A DNA stretch of 60,659 bases from Sulfuritalea sp. (lineage in GTDB: Bacteria > Pseudomonadota > Gammaproteobacteria > Burkholderiales > Rhodocyclaceae). The notes under the pieces are model-generated. The model searched no databases and was not told the origin of the DNA. It saw nothing but the letters and a program-made list of their open reading frames with translations. Each line of letters starts with the position of its first letter. Position 1 is the first letter of the stretch. The stretch spans positions 1 through 60,659 of the forward strand of contig JAUXUK010000022.1 in NCBI GenBank assembly GCA_030680805.1. Direction: 5' to 3'. Positions 16,708 to 26,255 of the stretch are shown here, one piece after another. Both the position numbers and the translations under genes were made by a program.

Positions 16708-18298
16708 TGTCGCGCGCCACGGCTTCCGCCATCTCGATGCCGTCGACAGCCGCCGATAAAATCCCGCCGGCGTAACCGGCGCCCTCGCCGGCCGGATAGA
16801 GTCCCTTGACGTTGATGCTTTGGCCATCCGCGCCGCGGGTGATGCGTAGCGGCGACGAGGTGCGGGTTTCGACGCCGGTGAGCAAGGCATCGGCCATGGC
16901 GAAGCCGGGAATCTGCTTGTCGAAGGCCGGAATCGCCTCGCGGATGGCGGCGATGGCGTAGTCGGGCAGGGCGGTCGACAGGTCGGTGAGTTTGACGCCC
17001 GGTTGATACGAGGGAATCACCGCGCCGAGCGCGGTGCTGGGCCGACCGGCGAGAAAGTCGCCGACCTGCTGACCCGGTGCGTCATAGTTGCCGCCGCCGA
17101 GTTCGAAGGCGCGTTGTTCCCATTGCCGCTGGAAGGCGATGCCGGCCAGCGGGTCATCACTGCCAAAATCGGCGGGCGAAACATTCACGACCAGGCCGCT
17201 GTTGGCGTTCCGCTCGGCCCGCGAATACTGGCTCATGCCGTTGGTGACGACGCAGCCGGGCTCGGACGTGGCGGCGACGACCTGGCCGCCGGGGCACATG
17301 CAGAAGCTGAAGACGGCGCGCCCGTTCCTGGCGTGATGCACCAGCTTGTAGTCGGCCGCGCCGAGCAGCGGGTTGCCGGTGTAATTGCCGTAACGCGCGC
17401 GGTCGATCAGCGCTTGCGGATGTTCGATGCGCAAGCCCACCGCGAAGGGCTTGGCCTCCATGAAGACGCCGCGCCGGTGCAGCATGGCGAAGGTGTCGCG
17501 GGCGCTGTGGCCGAGCGCGAGGACCACCTGGTCGGCGCGGATTGTTTCGCCGTTGGCCAGGACGAGGCCGCGCACCTGGCCGGCTTCGATGACCAAGTCA
17601 TCGACACGCGCCGCGAAACGAATTTCGCCGCCCAGCGCCTCGATCTCGGCGCGCATCTTTTCGACCATGCTGACGAGCCGGAAGGTGCCGATGTGCGGGC
17701 GGCTGACGTAAAGGATTTCTTCGGGTGCGCCGGCCTTGACGAATTCGCTGAGCACCTTGCGGCCGAGGTGGCGCGGGTCCTTGATCTGCGTGTAAAGCTT
17801 ACCGTCGGAAAAGGCGCCAGCGCCGCCTTCGCCGAACTGCACATTCGATTCGGGGTGCAGGGTGTGCTTGCGCCAGAGGTCCCAGGTGTCTTTCGTGCGT
17901 TCGCGCACTTTCTTGCCGCGTTCCAGCACCAGCGGGCGAAAGCCCGACTGCGCCAGGATCAGCGCGGCAAAGATGCCGGCCGGGCCGAAGCCGATGACCA
18001 CGGGGCGCAATGGCAAATGCGCAGGCGCCTGGGCGACGAACCGGTAGTCCATGTCCGGCGTCGGCTTGACATGGCTATCGTTCTGGAAGTGTGCGAGCAC
18101 CGCGGCCTCGTCAGCCAGTTCGAGGTCCAGGCTATAGACGAACTGCGGAGCACTTTTCTTGCGTGCGTCAGGACTGCGCTTGTGGATGCGGAGGCGGACG
18201 AGATCGGCCGGCGCGAGCTTCAGCCGTTGCAACACGGCAGCGGTGAGTTGTTCCGGCGTGTGTTCGAGCGGCAGGCGGAGTTCCGTAAGACGGATCAT
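16679..18298 (-). CDS. FAD-dependent dehydrogenase (YhiN/NAD(FAD)-utilising family)
   Basis: The protein has 539 residues. An N-terminal helper domain (about 1-95) is followed by a Rossmann FAD site GFGPAGIFAALILAQSG and, later, ALGHSARDTF and the terminal PAGEGAGYAGGILSAAVDG, typical of the large uncharacterised FAD-dependent dehydrogenase family of bacteria. The substrate is unknown. The gene runs next to ftsY in the same direction, six bases apart. Confidence 0.82.
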   Translation of the reverse strand: MIRLTELRLPLEHTPEQLTAAVLQRLKLAPADLVRLRIHKRSPDARKKSAPQFVYSLDLELADEAAVLAHFQNDSHVKPTPDMDYRFVAQAPAHLPLRPVVIGFGPAGIFAALILAQSGFRPLVLERGKKVRERTKDTWDLWRKHTLHPESNVQFGEGGAGAFSDGKLYTQIKDPRHLGRKVLSEFVKAGAPEEILYVSRPHIGTFRLVSMVEKMRAEIEALGGEIRFAARVDDLVIEAGQVRGLVLANGETIRADQVVLALGHSARDTFAMLHRRGVFMEAKPFAVGLRIEHPQALIDRARYGNYTGNPLLGAADYKLVHHARNGRAVFSFCMCPGGQVVAATSEPGCVVTNGMSQYSRAERNANSGLVVNVSPADFGSDDPLAGIAFQRQWEQRAFELGGGNYDAPGQQVGDFLAGRPSTALGAVIPSYQPGVKLTDLSTALPDYAIAAIREAIPAFDKQIPGFAMADALLTGVETRTSSPLRITRGADGQSINVKGLYPAGEGAGYAGGILSAAVDGIEMAEAVARDIMQRCRAPV

Positions 18299-18304
18299 TA
18301 CGGA

Positions 18305-19270
18305 TCATTGGCCGAACAGCGCTTCGGCGAATTCGCGCGCCTGGAACGGTTGCAAATCGTCGATGCCCTCGCCGATGCCGATGAAGCGCACCGGTTTCGG
18401 GCACTGCCGCGCGATGGCGGCGAGCACGCCGCCCTTGGCGGTGCCGTCGAGCTTGGTGACGATCAGCCCGGTGACGTTGATTGCCTTGTCGAAGGCCTTG
18501 ACCTGCTGGATCGCGTTCTGGCCGATGTTGGCGTCGAGCACCAGCAGCACTTCGTGTGGCCCCGTCGGCTCGGCCTTCTGAATGACGCGGCGCACTTTTG
18601 CGATTTCTTCCATCAGGTTCAACTGGGTCGGCAGGCGTCCCGCCGTGTCGGCCAGCAGCACGTCAATGCCGCGCGCCCGTGCCGCGCTGATGGCGTCGAA
18701 GACCACGGCGGCCGGGTCGCCGCCATCCTGGGCGATGACCGTTATGTCGTTCCTGCGGCCCCATTCGGTGAGTTGCTCGCGCGCGGCAGCGCGAAAGGTG
18801 TCGCCGGCGGCCAGCAGCACGGCGTGGCCGTCGTTCTGAAAATATTTGGCGAGCTTGCCGATCGAGGTCGTCTTGCCCGCGCCGTTCACGCCGGCAATCA
18901 TGATGATGAAGGGGCGTTGATTCTGTGTCGGGTGATTCAGGTCGAGCGGCTGTTCGAGCGGGGTCAGGAGTTGTGTCAGCAGATCGATCAGCGCTTCACG
19001 CAGGGCGGCGGGCGCTTCGATGCGCTCCTTTTTCACCTTCGCGCGCAGCTCGGTCAGCAGCCACTGCGTCGCGTCGATGCCGCAGTCGGCCATCAGCAGC
19101 GTCGACTCGAGCTCTTCGAGCAGTTCGTCGTCGATCTTCGCACGGGAAAACAGTTCGGCGAGCGGGGTGTTGAGCGCGGCACGGGTGCGCGAAAGTCCGG
19201 CCTTGAGGCGTTCCGTCCAGGAGGGCTTCTGGACTTCTGGCGCGTCGTTCTTTTTGAGGAAACCAAACAT
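18305..19270 (-). CDS. ftsY: FtsY, signal recognition particle receptor
   Basis: The protein has 321 residues with a short N-terminal acidic region and a complete NG domain: GVNGAGKTTSIGKLA (G1), DTAGRLPTQLNLMEEI (G3) and TKLDGTAKGG (G4). It is the membrane-associated GTPase that receives SRP-ribosome complexes. It is divergent from the M16 peptidase genes. Confidence 0.95.
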   Translation of the reverse strand: MFGFLKKNDAPEVQKPSWTERLKAGLSRTRAALNTPLAELFSRAKIDDELLEELESTLLMADCGIDATQWLLTELRAKVKKERIEAPAALREALIDLLTQLLTPLEQPLDLNHPTQNQRPFIIMIAGVNGAGKTTSIGKLAKYFQNDGHAVLLAAGDTFRAAAREQLTEWGRRNDITVIAQDGGDPAAVVFDAISAARARGIDVLLADTAGRLPTQLNLMEEIAKVRRVIQKAEPTGPHEVLLVLDANIGQNAIQQVKAFDKAINVTGLIVTKLDGTAKGGVLAAIARQCPKPVRFIGIGEGIDDLQPFQAREFAEALFGQ

Positions 19271-19356
19271 GGTGAAGTCAGTCCTAGGCAGTGGCGCGCA
19301 CGCTCATTTAGCGTCTATGATGCGCGGGCCGATTTTAGTTCATCCCCTTCAGACTT

Positions 19357-20730
19357 ATGAAAAACAAACTGTTTTTTGCGCTCCTCTGCGGGTGCGCCGT
19401 CCTGCCAGCGCCGACTTTTGCCAATGTCGACACCACCTTCGAGAAAACCCTCGCCAACGGCCTGCGCGTTATCGTCAAGGAAGATTGCCGTGCGCCCACC
19501 GCCGTCCATATGGTCTGGTATCGCGCCGGGGCGATGGACGAGAAGGACGGCAGCTCGGGCGTCGCCCATGTGCTGGAACACATGATGTTCAAGGGCACCA
19601 AGACACTGAAACCTGGCGAGTTCAACAAGCGCGTGGCGGAAGCGGGTGGGCGCGACAATGCCTTCACCAGCCTCGATTACACGGCCTATTTCCAGATCGT
19701 GCCGAAGGGCGCGCTGCCCGAGATGATGCGGCTCGAAGCCGATCGCATGGCGAACCTGCAACTCAATGCCGAAGAGTTTGCCGCCGAGATTCAGGTGGTG
19801 ATGGAAGAACGGCGGCTGCGCACCGACGACAATCCGCAGGGGCGCGTGTATGAGGCGCTGAATGCGGCGGCCTTCACCGCCCATCCCTATCGTCGGCCGA
19901 TCATCGGCTGGATGGATGACCTCGAACATATGACATGGCAGGACGCGCGCGACTGGTACAAGCAGTGGTATGCGCCGAACAATGCCTATGTCGTGGTGGT
20001 GGGAGACGTCGATCACCGCGAGGTTTTCCGCCTGGCGCAGAAATACTATGGTTCCCACAAGCCCCACGCCCTGCCCGAACGCAAGCCGCAAAACGAGCCC
20101 GAGCAGGCAGGGGTGCGCCGGGTGACGGTCAAGGCACCCGCCAGACTGCCTTACCTCACGATGGCATGGAAGGCGCCGAAGCTGCGCGACGTGGACAAGG
20201 ACCGCGACCCGTATGCGCTCGAAGTCCTCGCCGCGGTGCTGGATGGGCACGATGCCTCGCGTTTCTCGAAGAACCTGGTCCGCGGTTCGCGCGTCGCGCA
20301 GTCGGCTGGCGCCGGCTATGACGGCACGCTGCGTGGCGAGGCCACCTTCACGCTCGACGGCCAGCCGGCGGAGGGCAAGACTGTCGCCGAACTCGAGGCC
20401 GCCTTGCGTGCCGAGCTCAAGCGCGTCCAGGACGAGGGGGTTTCCGCCGAGGAACTGGCGCGGGTCAAGACCCAGTCGATCGCGGCGCAGATCTACAAGC
20501 GCGATTCGCTGATGGCGCAGGCCATGGAAATCGGCGGGATCGAGGCCAGCGGCCTGAACTGGCGGGACATCGACCTCCTGCTGGAAAAGCTCAAGAGCGT
20601 TACCGCGGAAGAGGTACAGGCGGTGGCCAGGAAGTATTTTTCGGATGACACCCTGAGCATTGCCGTGCTCGATCCGCAGCCCGTCGAAAACAGCAAACCG
20701 AGGAAGCCCTCCGGGGCAGTGAGGCACTGA
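19357..20730 (+). CDS. M16 zinc peptidase, catalytic subunit
   Basis: The protein has 457 residues with a signal peptide and the inverted zinc motif HVLEH (71-75), with the distal glutamate in the VVMEERR region. It is a periplasmic pitrilysin/PqqL-like protease. The next gene, overlapping by one base, encodes a partner without the zinc motif, so the two probably form a catalytic/non-catalytic heterodimer. The end of the signal peptide (LPAPTFAN) is encoded by a copy of the 26-bp dispersed motif. Confidence 0.9.
   Translation: MKNKLFFALLCGCAVLPAPTFANVDTTFEKTLANGLRVIVKEDCRAPTAVHMVWYRAGAMDEKDGSSGVAHVLEHMMFKGTKTLKPGEFNKRVAEAGGRDNAFTSLDYTAYFQIVPKGALPEMMRLEADRMANLQLNAEEFAAEIQVVMEERRLRTDDNPQGRVYEALNAAAFTAHPYRRPIIGWMDDLEHMTWQDARDWYKQWYAPNNAYVVVVGDVDHREVFRLAQKYYGSHKPHALPERKPQNEPEQAGVRRVTVKAPARLPYLTMAWKAPKLRDVDKDRDPYALEVLAAVLDGHDASRFSKNLVRGSRVAQSAGAGYDGTLRGEATFTLDGQPAEGKTVAELEAALRAELKRVQDEGVSAEELARVKTQSIAAQIYKRDSLMAQAMEIGGIEASGLNWRDIDLLLEKLKSVTAEEVQAVARKYFSDDTLSIAVLDPQPVENSKPRKPSGAVRH
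19395..19420 (-). repeat. 26-bp dispersed motif, copy 4 (signal peptide of M16 peptidase)
   Basis: On the - strand: CAAAAGTCGGCGCTGGC followed by AGGACGGCG. In the gene frame it encodes AVLPAPTFA around the signal cleavage site. Confidence 0.85.
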
Positions 20731-22019
20731 TGAAGCAACTGATCACTTTTCTGCTGGCATTCATTGCGTCGGCACAGGCCCTGGCCGGCGTCAAGATCGA
20801 GCACTGGACGGCGCCCAGCGGGGCCGAGGTGTATTTCATCGAGACGCGGGTGATTCCCATCCTCGACGTGCAGATCGATTTTGCCGCGGGCGGCGCCTTC
20901 GTTCCGGCCGGGAAGTCGGGCTTGGCCGGCTTGACCCGCAGCCTGCTGGAAGCGGGCGCCGGAGACATGGATGAGGAAAAAATTTCCGGACGTGTGGTCG
21001 ACCTCGGCGCGCGGTTGGGTGGCGGGGTCGATAGCGACCGTGCCAGCCTCAGCCTGCGTACGCTGTCGTCCAGGACCGAACGCGAAGGGGCGCTGGACCT
21101 GATGCGCACCGTGTTGTCGGCGCCGACTTTTCCGCAATCGGTGCTGGAGCGCGAAAAGGGCCGCAGCATCGCCGGCATCCGCGAAGCCGAAACGCGGCCC
21201 GATGCGATTGCCGGCAAGCGTTTCGCCGCGGCCATCTACCCCGGCCATCCTTATGGTGCCAGCGCAACCGTGGACAGCGTCGGCGCCATCACGCGCGAGG
21301 ATCTTGCCGCCTTCCACCGCCGGCACTACGGCGCGAAAGGTGCGGTGGTGTCGATCATCGGTGATGTCTCCCGCGTCGAGGCGGAGGCGATCGCCCAGCG
21401 CCTGACCGAAGCGCTGCCCGCCGGCGGCGGCAACCTCGTGCCGCCGGAAGTGAAGAAGCCGCTGCGCGGGACGATCAGGATCGCCCATCCCGCGGCGCAA
21501 AGCCATATCCATATCGGATTGCCGGCGATCCGGCGCAGCGACGCGGACTATTTCCCGCTGCTGGTCGGCAATTACACGCTCGGCGGTGGCGGCTTCGTGT
21601 CGCGCCTGATGAAGGAGGTCCGCGAAAAACGCGGTTATGCCTACAGCGTGTATTCCTACTTCGCGCCGCGCAAGCTTGAGGGTCCGTTCGAGATCGGCTT
21701 GCAAACGAAGCGCGAGCAGGTTCCGGAGGCGCTCAAAGTGGTGGATGAGGTACTTACCGACTACATCGCCAAAGGCCCGACGCCGCAGGAGTTGGCGGCA
21801 GCCAAGAAGAACATGGTCGATGGGCTGGCGCTGCGCATGGACAGCAACGCCAAGCTGCTCGGCTATCTTTCGGCGATCGGCTTCTACGGCCTGCCGCTGA
21901 CCTATCTCGATGAGTTTCCGGCCAAGGTGAAAGCCGTCACGGCAGAGCAGGTAAAGGCCGCCTTTGCCCGTCACGTCAAGGCCGAAAACCTCGTCACGGT
22001 CATCGTTGCCGCTGACTGA
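20730..22019 (+). CDS. M16 peptidase-like protein lacking the zinc site
   Basis: The protein has 429 residues with a signal peptide and the M16 fold, including the C-terminal arginine-tyrosine segment (REKRGYAYSVYSYF). At the place of HxxEH it has SGLAGLTRSLLEAG, so the zinc ligands are missing. It is translationally coupled to the catalytic gene and is probably its regulatory partner. A worn copy of the 26-bp motif encodes SAPTFPQ near residue 130. Confidence 0.88.
   Translation: MKQLITFLLAFIASAQALAGVKIEHWTAPSGAEVYFIETRVIPILDVQIDFAAGGAFVPAGKSGLAGLTRSLLEAGAGDMDEEKISGRVVDLGARLGGGVDSDRASLSLRTLSSRTEREGALDLMRTVLSAPTFPQSVLEREKGRSIAGIREAETRPDAIAGKRFAAAIYPGHPYGASATVDSVGAITREDLAAFHRRHYGAKGAVVSIIGDVSRVEAEAIAQRLTEALPAGGGNLVPPEVKKPLRGTIRIAHPAAQSHIHIGLPAIRRSDADYFPLLVGNYTLGGGGFVSRLMKEVREKRGYAYSVYSYFAPRKLEGPFEIGLQTKREQVPEALKVVDEVLTDYIAKGPTPQELAAAKKNMVDGLALRMDSNAKLLGYLSAIGFYGLPLTYLDEFPAKVKAVTAEQVKAAFARHVKAENLVTVIVAAD
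21107..21132 (-). repeat. 26-bp dispersed motif, degraded copy 5
   Basis: Matches the consensus at 20 of 26 positions by eye; the first 12 bases (AAAAGTCGGCGC) are intact and the second half has drifted. It encodes SAPTF in the second M16 gene, the same frame as copy 4. It could be convergent codon use. Confidence 0.4.
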
Positions 22020-22022
22020 GCC

Positions 22023-22556
22023 TTGGGCCGCATTCGCATTACCGGCGGCGAATGGCGCAGCCGGCTGATCGAGGTATCCGACGCGCCCGGTCTGCGGCCG
22101 ACGCCGGACCGGGTGCGCGAGACCTTGTTCAGTTGGCTGGGACAGGATCTCAGTGGGCTCGCGTGCCTCGACCTTTTCGCCGGCAGCGGGATTCTCGGCT
22201 TCGAGGCGGCTTCGCGCGGCGCGGATTACGTCGCACTGGTGGAACGCTCGCGTCCAGTATTCACGGCACTGAAGAAGCATGCCGATGGCTTCGAATGTCC
22301 GCGACTGGAACTATTTTGCTGCGATGCGCTAAAATTCGCACCCTCGTCCGGGCGGCGTTTCGATCTGGTGTTTCTTGATCCGCCGTATGGGCAGGGCTGG
22401 CTGACGCGAATCGAGCCCCGGCTGGATGAACTGGCAGCAACCGGCGCAAGGCTGTACGCAGAGGCCGAGGCGCCTCTGGAGCGTCTGGGTCGCTGGTCGG
22501 TGGTGAAGCAGGGGCGAGCCGGTCAGGTTTTCTTTCACCTGCTGGAGCAGGCATGA
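22023..22556 (+). CDS. rsmD: RsmD, 16S rRNA (guanine966-N2)-methyltransferase
   Basis: The protein has 177 residues starting at a TTG three bases after the previous stop (MGRIRITGGEWRSR, the usual RsmD start). SAM motif DLFAGSGILGFEAASRG and catalytic FLDPPYGQG are present. It methylates G966 of 16S rRNA. It is followed by coaD, a common pairing. Confidence 0.93.
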   Translation: MGRIRITGGEWRSRLIEVSDAPGLRPTPDRVRETLFSWLGQDLSGLACLDLFAGSGILGFEAASRGADYVALVERSRPVFTALKKHADGFECPRLELFCCDALKFAPSSGRRFDLVFLDPPYGQGWLTRIEPRLDELAATGARLYAEAEAPLERLGRWSVVKQGRAGQVFFHLLEQA

Positions 22557-22623
22557 GCCCCGCACGGCCGCCCGAAGGGGCGCCAGCCAATGCACGGAGC
22601 CGCGTAGCGGCGAACCGTTGTCA

Positions 22624-22644
22624 CCCCCTCCCGTGGGGAGGGGG
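22624..22644 (+). repeat. CCCCTC/GAGGGG palindrome between rsmD and coaD
   Basis: CCCCCTCCC (22624-22632) and GGGAGGGGG (22636-22644) form a perfect 9-bp stem around GTG, followed by CTGGGAGGAGGG. A related element with the same GGCTGGG flank lies at 45230-45254. Such REP-like stems are common in proteobacterial gene gaps. Confidence 0.6.
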
Positions 22645-22659
22645 CTGGGAGGAGGGTAG

Positions 22660-23433
<774 letters not shown>

Positions 23434-23445
23434 AATCCGCCGCCC

Positions 23446-24270
23446 TTAACGCTGGCAACGTGTGCAGAAGAACGTCGCGCGCTGCCCCTGTCGCAGGTGC
23501 CTGACCGGCTGGCCACAGACGTGGCAGGCCTCGCCGGCGCGACCATAGACAAAATACTGCTGCTGGAAATAGCCCGAGCTGCCGTCCGAATGGATGAAGT
23601 CGCGCAGGCTGCTGCCGCCGGCATCGATCGCGGCAGCGAGCGTTGCCTTGATCGCGGGCACCAGACGTTCAAGGCGTTTCAGGGAAATCCGCCCGGCAGC
23701 CGCGCGAGGATCGATCCCGGCGCGGAACAGGCTTTCCGACGCATAGATGTTGCCGATGCCGACGACGCGATGGCCGTCCATCAAGGTCGGCTTGATGGCG
23801 GCCGACAGCCCGGCGAATTCCTTCCTGAGCCACGCGGCGTTGAACTCCTCCGTCAGCGGCTCGATACCGAGCACGGCCAGCAGCGGATGCGCCAGCGGAT
23901 CGCCCTGCAGCCAGAGAATCGCGCCGAAGCGGCGAGGGTCCCGCAGGCGCAGGGCAACGGACTTTCCCTTGATGGCGAATACCAGATCGAAATGGTCATG
24001 CTTTTCGGCGGCAAGGGTGGCGGGGACCAGCCGCAAGCTGCCGGACATGCCCAGGTGGATCAGCACGTGCCCGTGGCCGAAGTCCAGCAACAGGTATTTG
24101 CCGCGGCGGCTGACCTCCACCAGGCGGGATCCGGCGAGCGTCCGCTGCAAACCCGGAGGCAGCGGATAGCGCAGCGCCGGTGTTCGGGCAATGACACCGG
24201 AGACCCGGCTCCCCGTCAGAACCGGAGCGATGCCGCGACGGGTGACCTCGACTTCCGGCAGTTCAGGCAT
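23446..24270 (-). CDS. mutM: MutM, formamidopyrimidine-DNA glycosylase
   Basis: The protein has 274 residues starting MPELPEVEVTRRGI, with catalytic Pro2 and Glu3, and ending in a zinc finger (CHVCGQPV...FFCTRCQ). It removes 8-oxoguanine. It converges on the ferredoxin gene (12 bases apart) and diverges from the TPR gene. Confidence 0.96.
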   Translation of the reverse strand: MPELPEVEVTRRGIAPVLTGSRVSGVIARTPALRYPLPPGLQRTLAGSRLVEVSRRGKYLLLDFGHGHVLIHLGMSGSLRLVPATLAAEKHDHFDLVFAIKGKSVALRLRDPRRFGAILWLQGDPLAHPLLAVLGIEPLTEEFNAAWLRKEFAGLSAAIKPTLMDGHRVVGIGNIYASESLFRAGIDPRAAAGRISLKRLERLVPAIKATLAAAIDAGGSSLRDFIHSDGSSGYFQQQYFVYGRAGEACHVCGQPVRHLRQGQRATFFCTRCQR

Positions 24271-24334
24271 GCCTGGACTCGAACGAATTTGCGGGCGAAA
24301 CTGCTAACATCACCGCATTGTATGTGACGGCTGT

Positions 24335-24387
24335 ATTTGCCAGCTGCGTTTGCCAGCAGTGTTTGCCAGCGGCGTTTGCCAGCCGTG
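24335..24387 (+). repeat. Four tandem 13-bp repeats upstream of the TPR gene
   Basis: The unit TTTGCCAGC followed by four variable bases ending in G, T or C occurs four times in a row, the last two starting at 24362 and 24375. It lies 22-74 bases before the TPR start, in the gap divergent from mutM. A 13-base unit is not a codon multiple, so copy-number change would alter leader length. Confidence 0.7.
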
Positions 24388-24408
24388 TTCCGCCCAGGTA
24401 CCGCGCCC

Positions 24409-26109
24409 ATGAACTTTTTGTCATCCATCTTCGCGCTCTTGCTAACGCTGGCGAGTGCCTGCGCCTGGGCGCAGGCGCCTGCCGCGCAACCGGCCCCGGT
24501 GCCGGCGAAAGCAGAGGATCGGCTGCCGAAGCAGGAGCTGACCGGGCAGATTCTCTATCAGTTCCTGCTCGCCGAAATTGCCGCTCAGCGAGGTCAGTTC
24601 GCGCTTGCGGCCGGCGCCTACCTTGATCTGGCGATGAGCACGCGCGATCCGCGCATTGTGCGCCGCGCCGCAGAGGTCGCCTTTCATGCGCGACAGTACG
24701 ATTCCGCGCTGGAGGCGGCCCGCTTGTGGTTGAGCCTCGAGCCCGAGTCCCAGCAAGCGAGGCAGATGCTCGCGACCTTGTTGCTCGCCAGCGGACGCAT
24801 AGAGGAACTGGCCGGCAGCCTGGCCCGCGATCTGGCAGCGGAGGGGCCGCGCGTGGGTGAAGCCCTGATTCGCATGGTACGGGCCTTCGCCCGCTATCCC
24901 GACAAACTTGCGGTACAGCGCCTGTTCGATCAACTGACGCAGTCCTATCCCGATCTTGCCGAAGCCCACCTGGTGCGCGCTCAAACAGCGGTTGGCGTAG
25001 GTGATGCCGACCGCGCGCGCAGCGAGATTAACCGGACGCTGGAGTTGCGTCCGACCTGGGAGCTGGCGGCCCTGTTCAAGGCGGAACTGCTGCCGAAGGG
25101 AGCGGCGCAGCTTGATTTTCTGAAAGCATGGCTGGCGGCCAATCCCGACGCGCTGGATGTGCGGCTGGGGTATGCCCGGGGCCTGGTGGGCGACAAGCGT
25201 TACCAGGACGCACGGGCCGAGTTCCGTCGCCTGCTGTCGGCAAGCCCGGACAATCCGGACATGCTTTACGCCGTCGGCATACTCTCGCTGCAAGTCAATG
25301 ACGCCGCCGAAGCCGAGCAGCAGCTCAAGCGTTTCGTCGAAATCGGGCGTGGCGACATGGATCCCGCCCGCTTCTATCTGGGGCAGATCGCCGACCAGGC
25401 CGGACGTCTCGAGGAAGCGGTGCGCTGGTACGATCTGGTGGCTGCCGGTGAGCACGCCATGCCGGCGAAGGTGCGTGCCGCCCAGGTGTTGCTGCGCCAG
25501 AACAAGCTCGACGAAGCGCGCGAGCGCCTGGCGGCGGCGCGGGCCGGTACACCGGGCGACAGCCGCCTGGTGGTGGCGGAAGCGCAGTTGTTGCGTGATG
25601 CCGGGCGCCACGCCGACGCGTTCGCTTTTCTGGTCAAAGCGCTGGAAGTGCAGCCGGATCAGCCGGAACTGCTCTACGAAACGGCCTTGACCGCGGAGAA
25701 ACTCGGCTACGTCGATGTGATGGAGCGCCACCTGCGCCGCCTGATCGCGCTCAAGCCGGATTCCGCGCAGGCCTACAACGCGCTGGGCTATTCGCTGGCC
25801 GACCGCAATCTGCGCCTTGACGAAGCCGCGCAGCTGATCGACAAGGCGCTTTCGCTGACACCGGATGATCCCTTCATCCTTGACAGCAAGGGCTGGGTCC
25901 TGTTCCGTCAGGGCAAGCCGGCCGCCGCTCTGGAAGCGCTGCAGAAGGCTTACGCCCAGAAGCCCGATGCCGAAATCGCCGCCCATATCGGCGAGGTCCT
26001 GTGGGCGCTCGGCCGCTCCGGCGAAGCGTTGGCGGTATGGCGCGAGGCGACCAAGGCGCACCCGACCAATGAAGTTCTGGCTGCGACCATCAAGCGATTC
26101 GTACCCTGA
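24409..26109 (+). CDS. Exported tetratricopeptide-repeat protein
   Basis: The ATG at 24409 (MNFLSSIFALLLTLASACAWA) gives a clear signal peptide and 566 residues; the longer frame would translate the 13-bp tandem repeats. The mature protein is helical with many TPR-like units (AYNALGYSLADRN, DPFILDSKGWVLFRQGKP), as in the large TPR proteins that precede lolB-ispE in betaproteobacteria. A role in envelope lipoprotein handling is possible; no function is established. Its stop codon TGA shares its last base with a MITE-like element. Confidence 0.8.
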   Translation: MNFLSSIFALLLTLASACAWAQAPAAQPAPVPAKAEDRLPKQELTGQILYQFLLAEIAAQRGQFALAAGAYLDLAMSTRDPRIVRRAAEVAFHARQYDSALEAARLWLSLEPESQQARQMLATLLLASGRIEELAGSLARDLAAEGPRVGEALIRMVRAFARYPDKLAVQRLFDQLTQSYPDLAEAHLVRAQTAVGVGDADRARSEINRTLELRPTWELAALFKAELLPKGAAQLDFLKAWLAANPDALDVRLGYARGLVGDKRYQDARAEFRRLLSASPDNPDMLYAVGILSLQVNDAAEAEQQLKRFVEIGRGDMDPARFYLGQIADQAGRLEEAVRWYDLVAAGEHAMPAKVRAAQVLLRQNKLDEARERLAAARAGTPGDSRLVVAEAQLLRDAGRHADAFAFLVKALEVQPDQPELLYETALTAEKLGYVDVMERHLRRLIALKPDSAQAYNALGYSLADRNLRLDEAAQLIDKALSLTPDDPFILDSKGWVLFRQGKPAAALEALQKAYAQKPDAEIAAHIGEVLWALGRSGEALAVWREATKAHPTNEVLAATIKRFVP

Positions 26110-26254
26110 GAGCTTGTGAATAAATCTACTGCGCGTGCCGGATCGGGGATTGGGCGGTGCTCGCTATCCTCATGTACAAACGCGTACATTCCGGTAGCTG
26201 CGCTCCGGCCGCACCCCGCTGCGGCCCGCTCGCTACGATTTCTTCGCAAGCTCT
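26109..26254 (+). mobile_element. 146-bp MITE-like element with terminal inverted repeats
   Basis: The ends are AGAGCTTGTGAATAAATC and, on the other strand, AGAGCTTGCGAAGAAATC: 18-bp inverted repeats with two differences. Inside is a central inverted stretch TGTACAAACGCGTACA and no gene. It fills almost exactly the gap between the TPR stop and the lolB start. No convincing target duplication is visible. Confidence 0.7.
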
Positions 26255-26255
26255 A

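Noticed and set aside
16679..19360. Long + strand frame of 785 residues opposite the dehydrogenase and ftsY
   Set aside because: It is the shadow of two clear - strand genes; composition and lack of any domain argue against coding.
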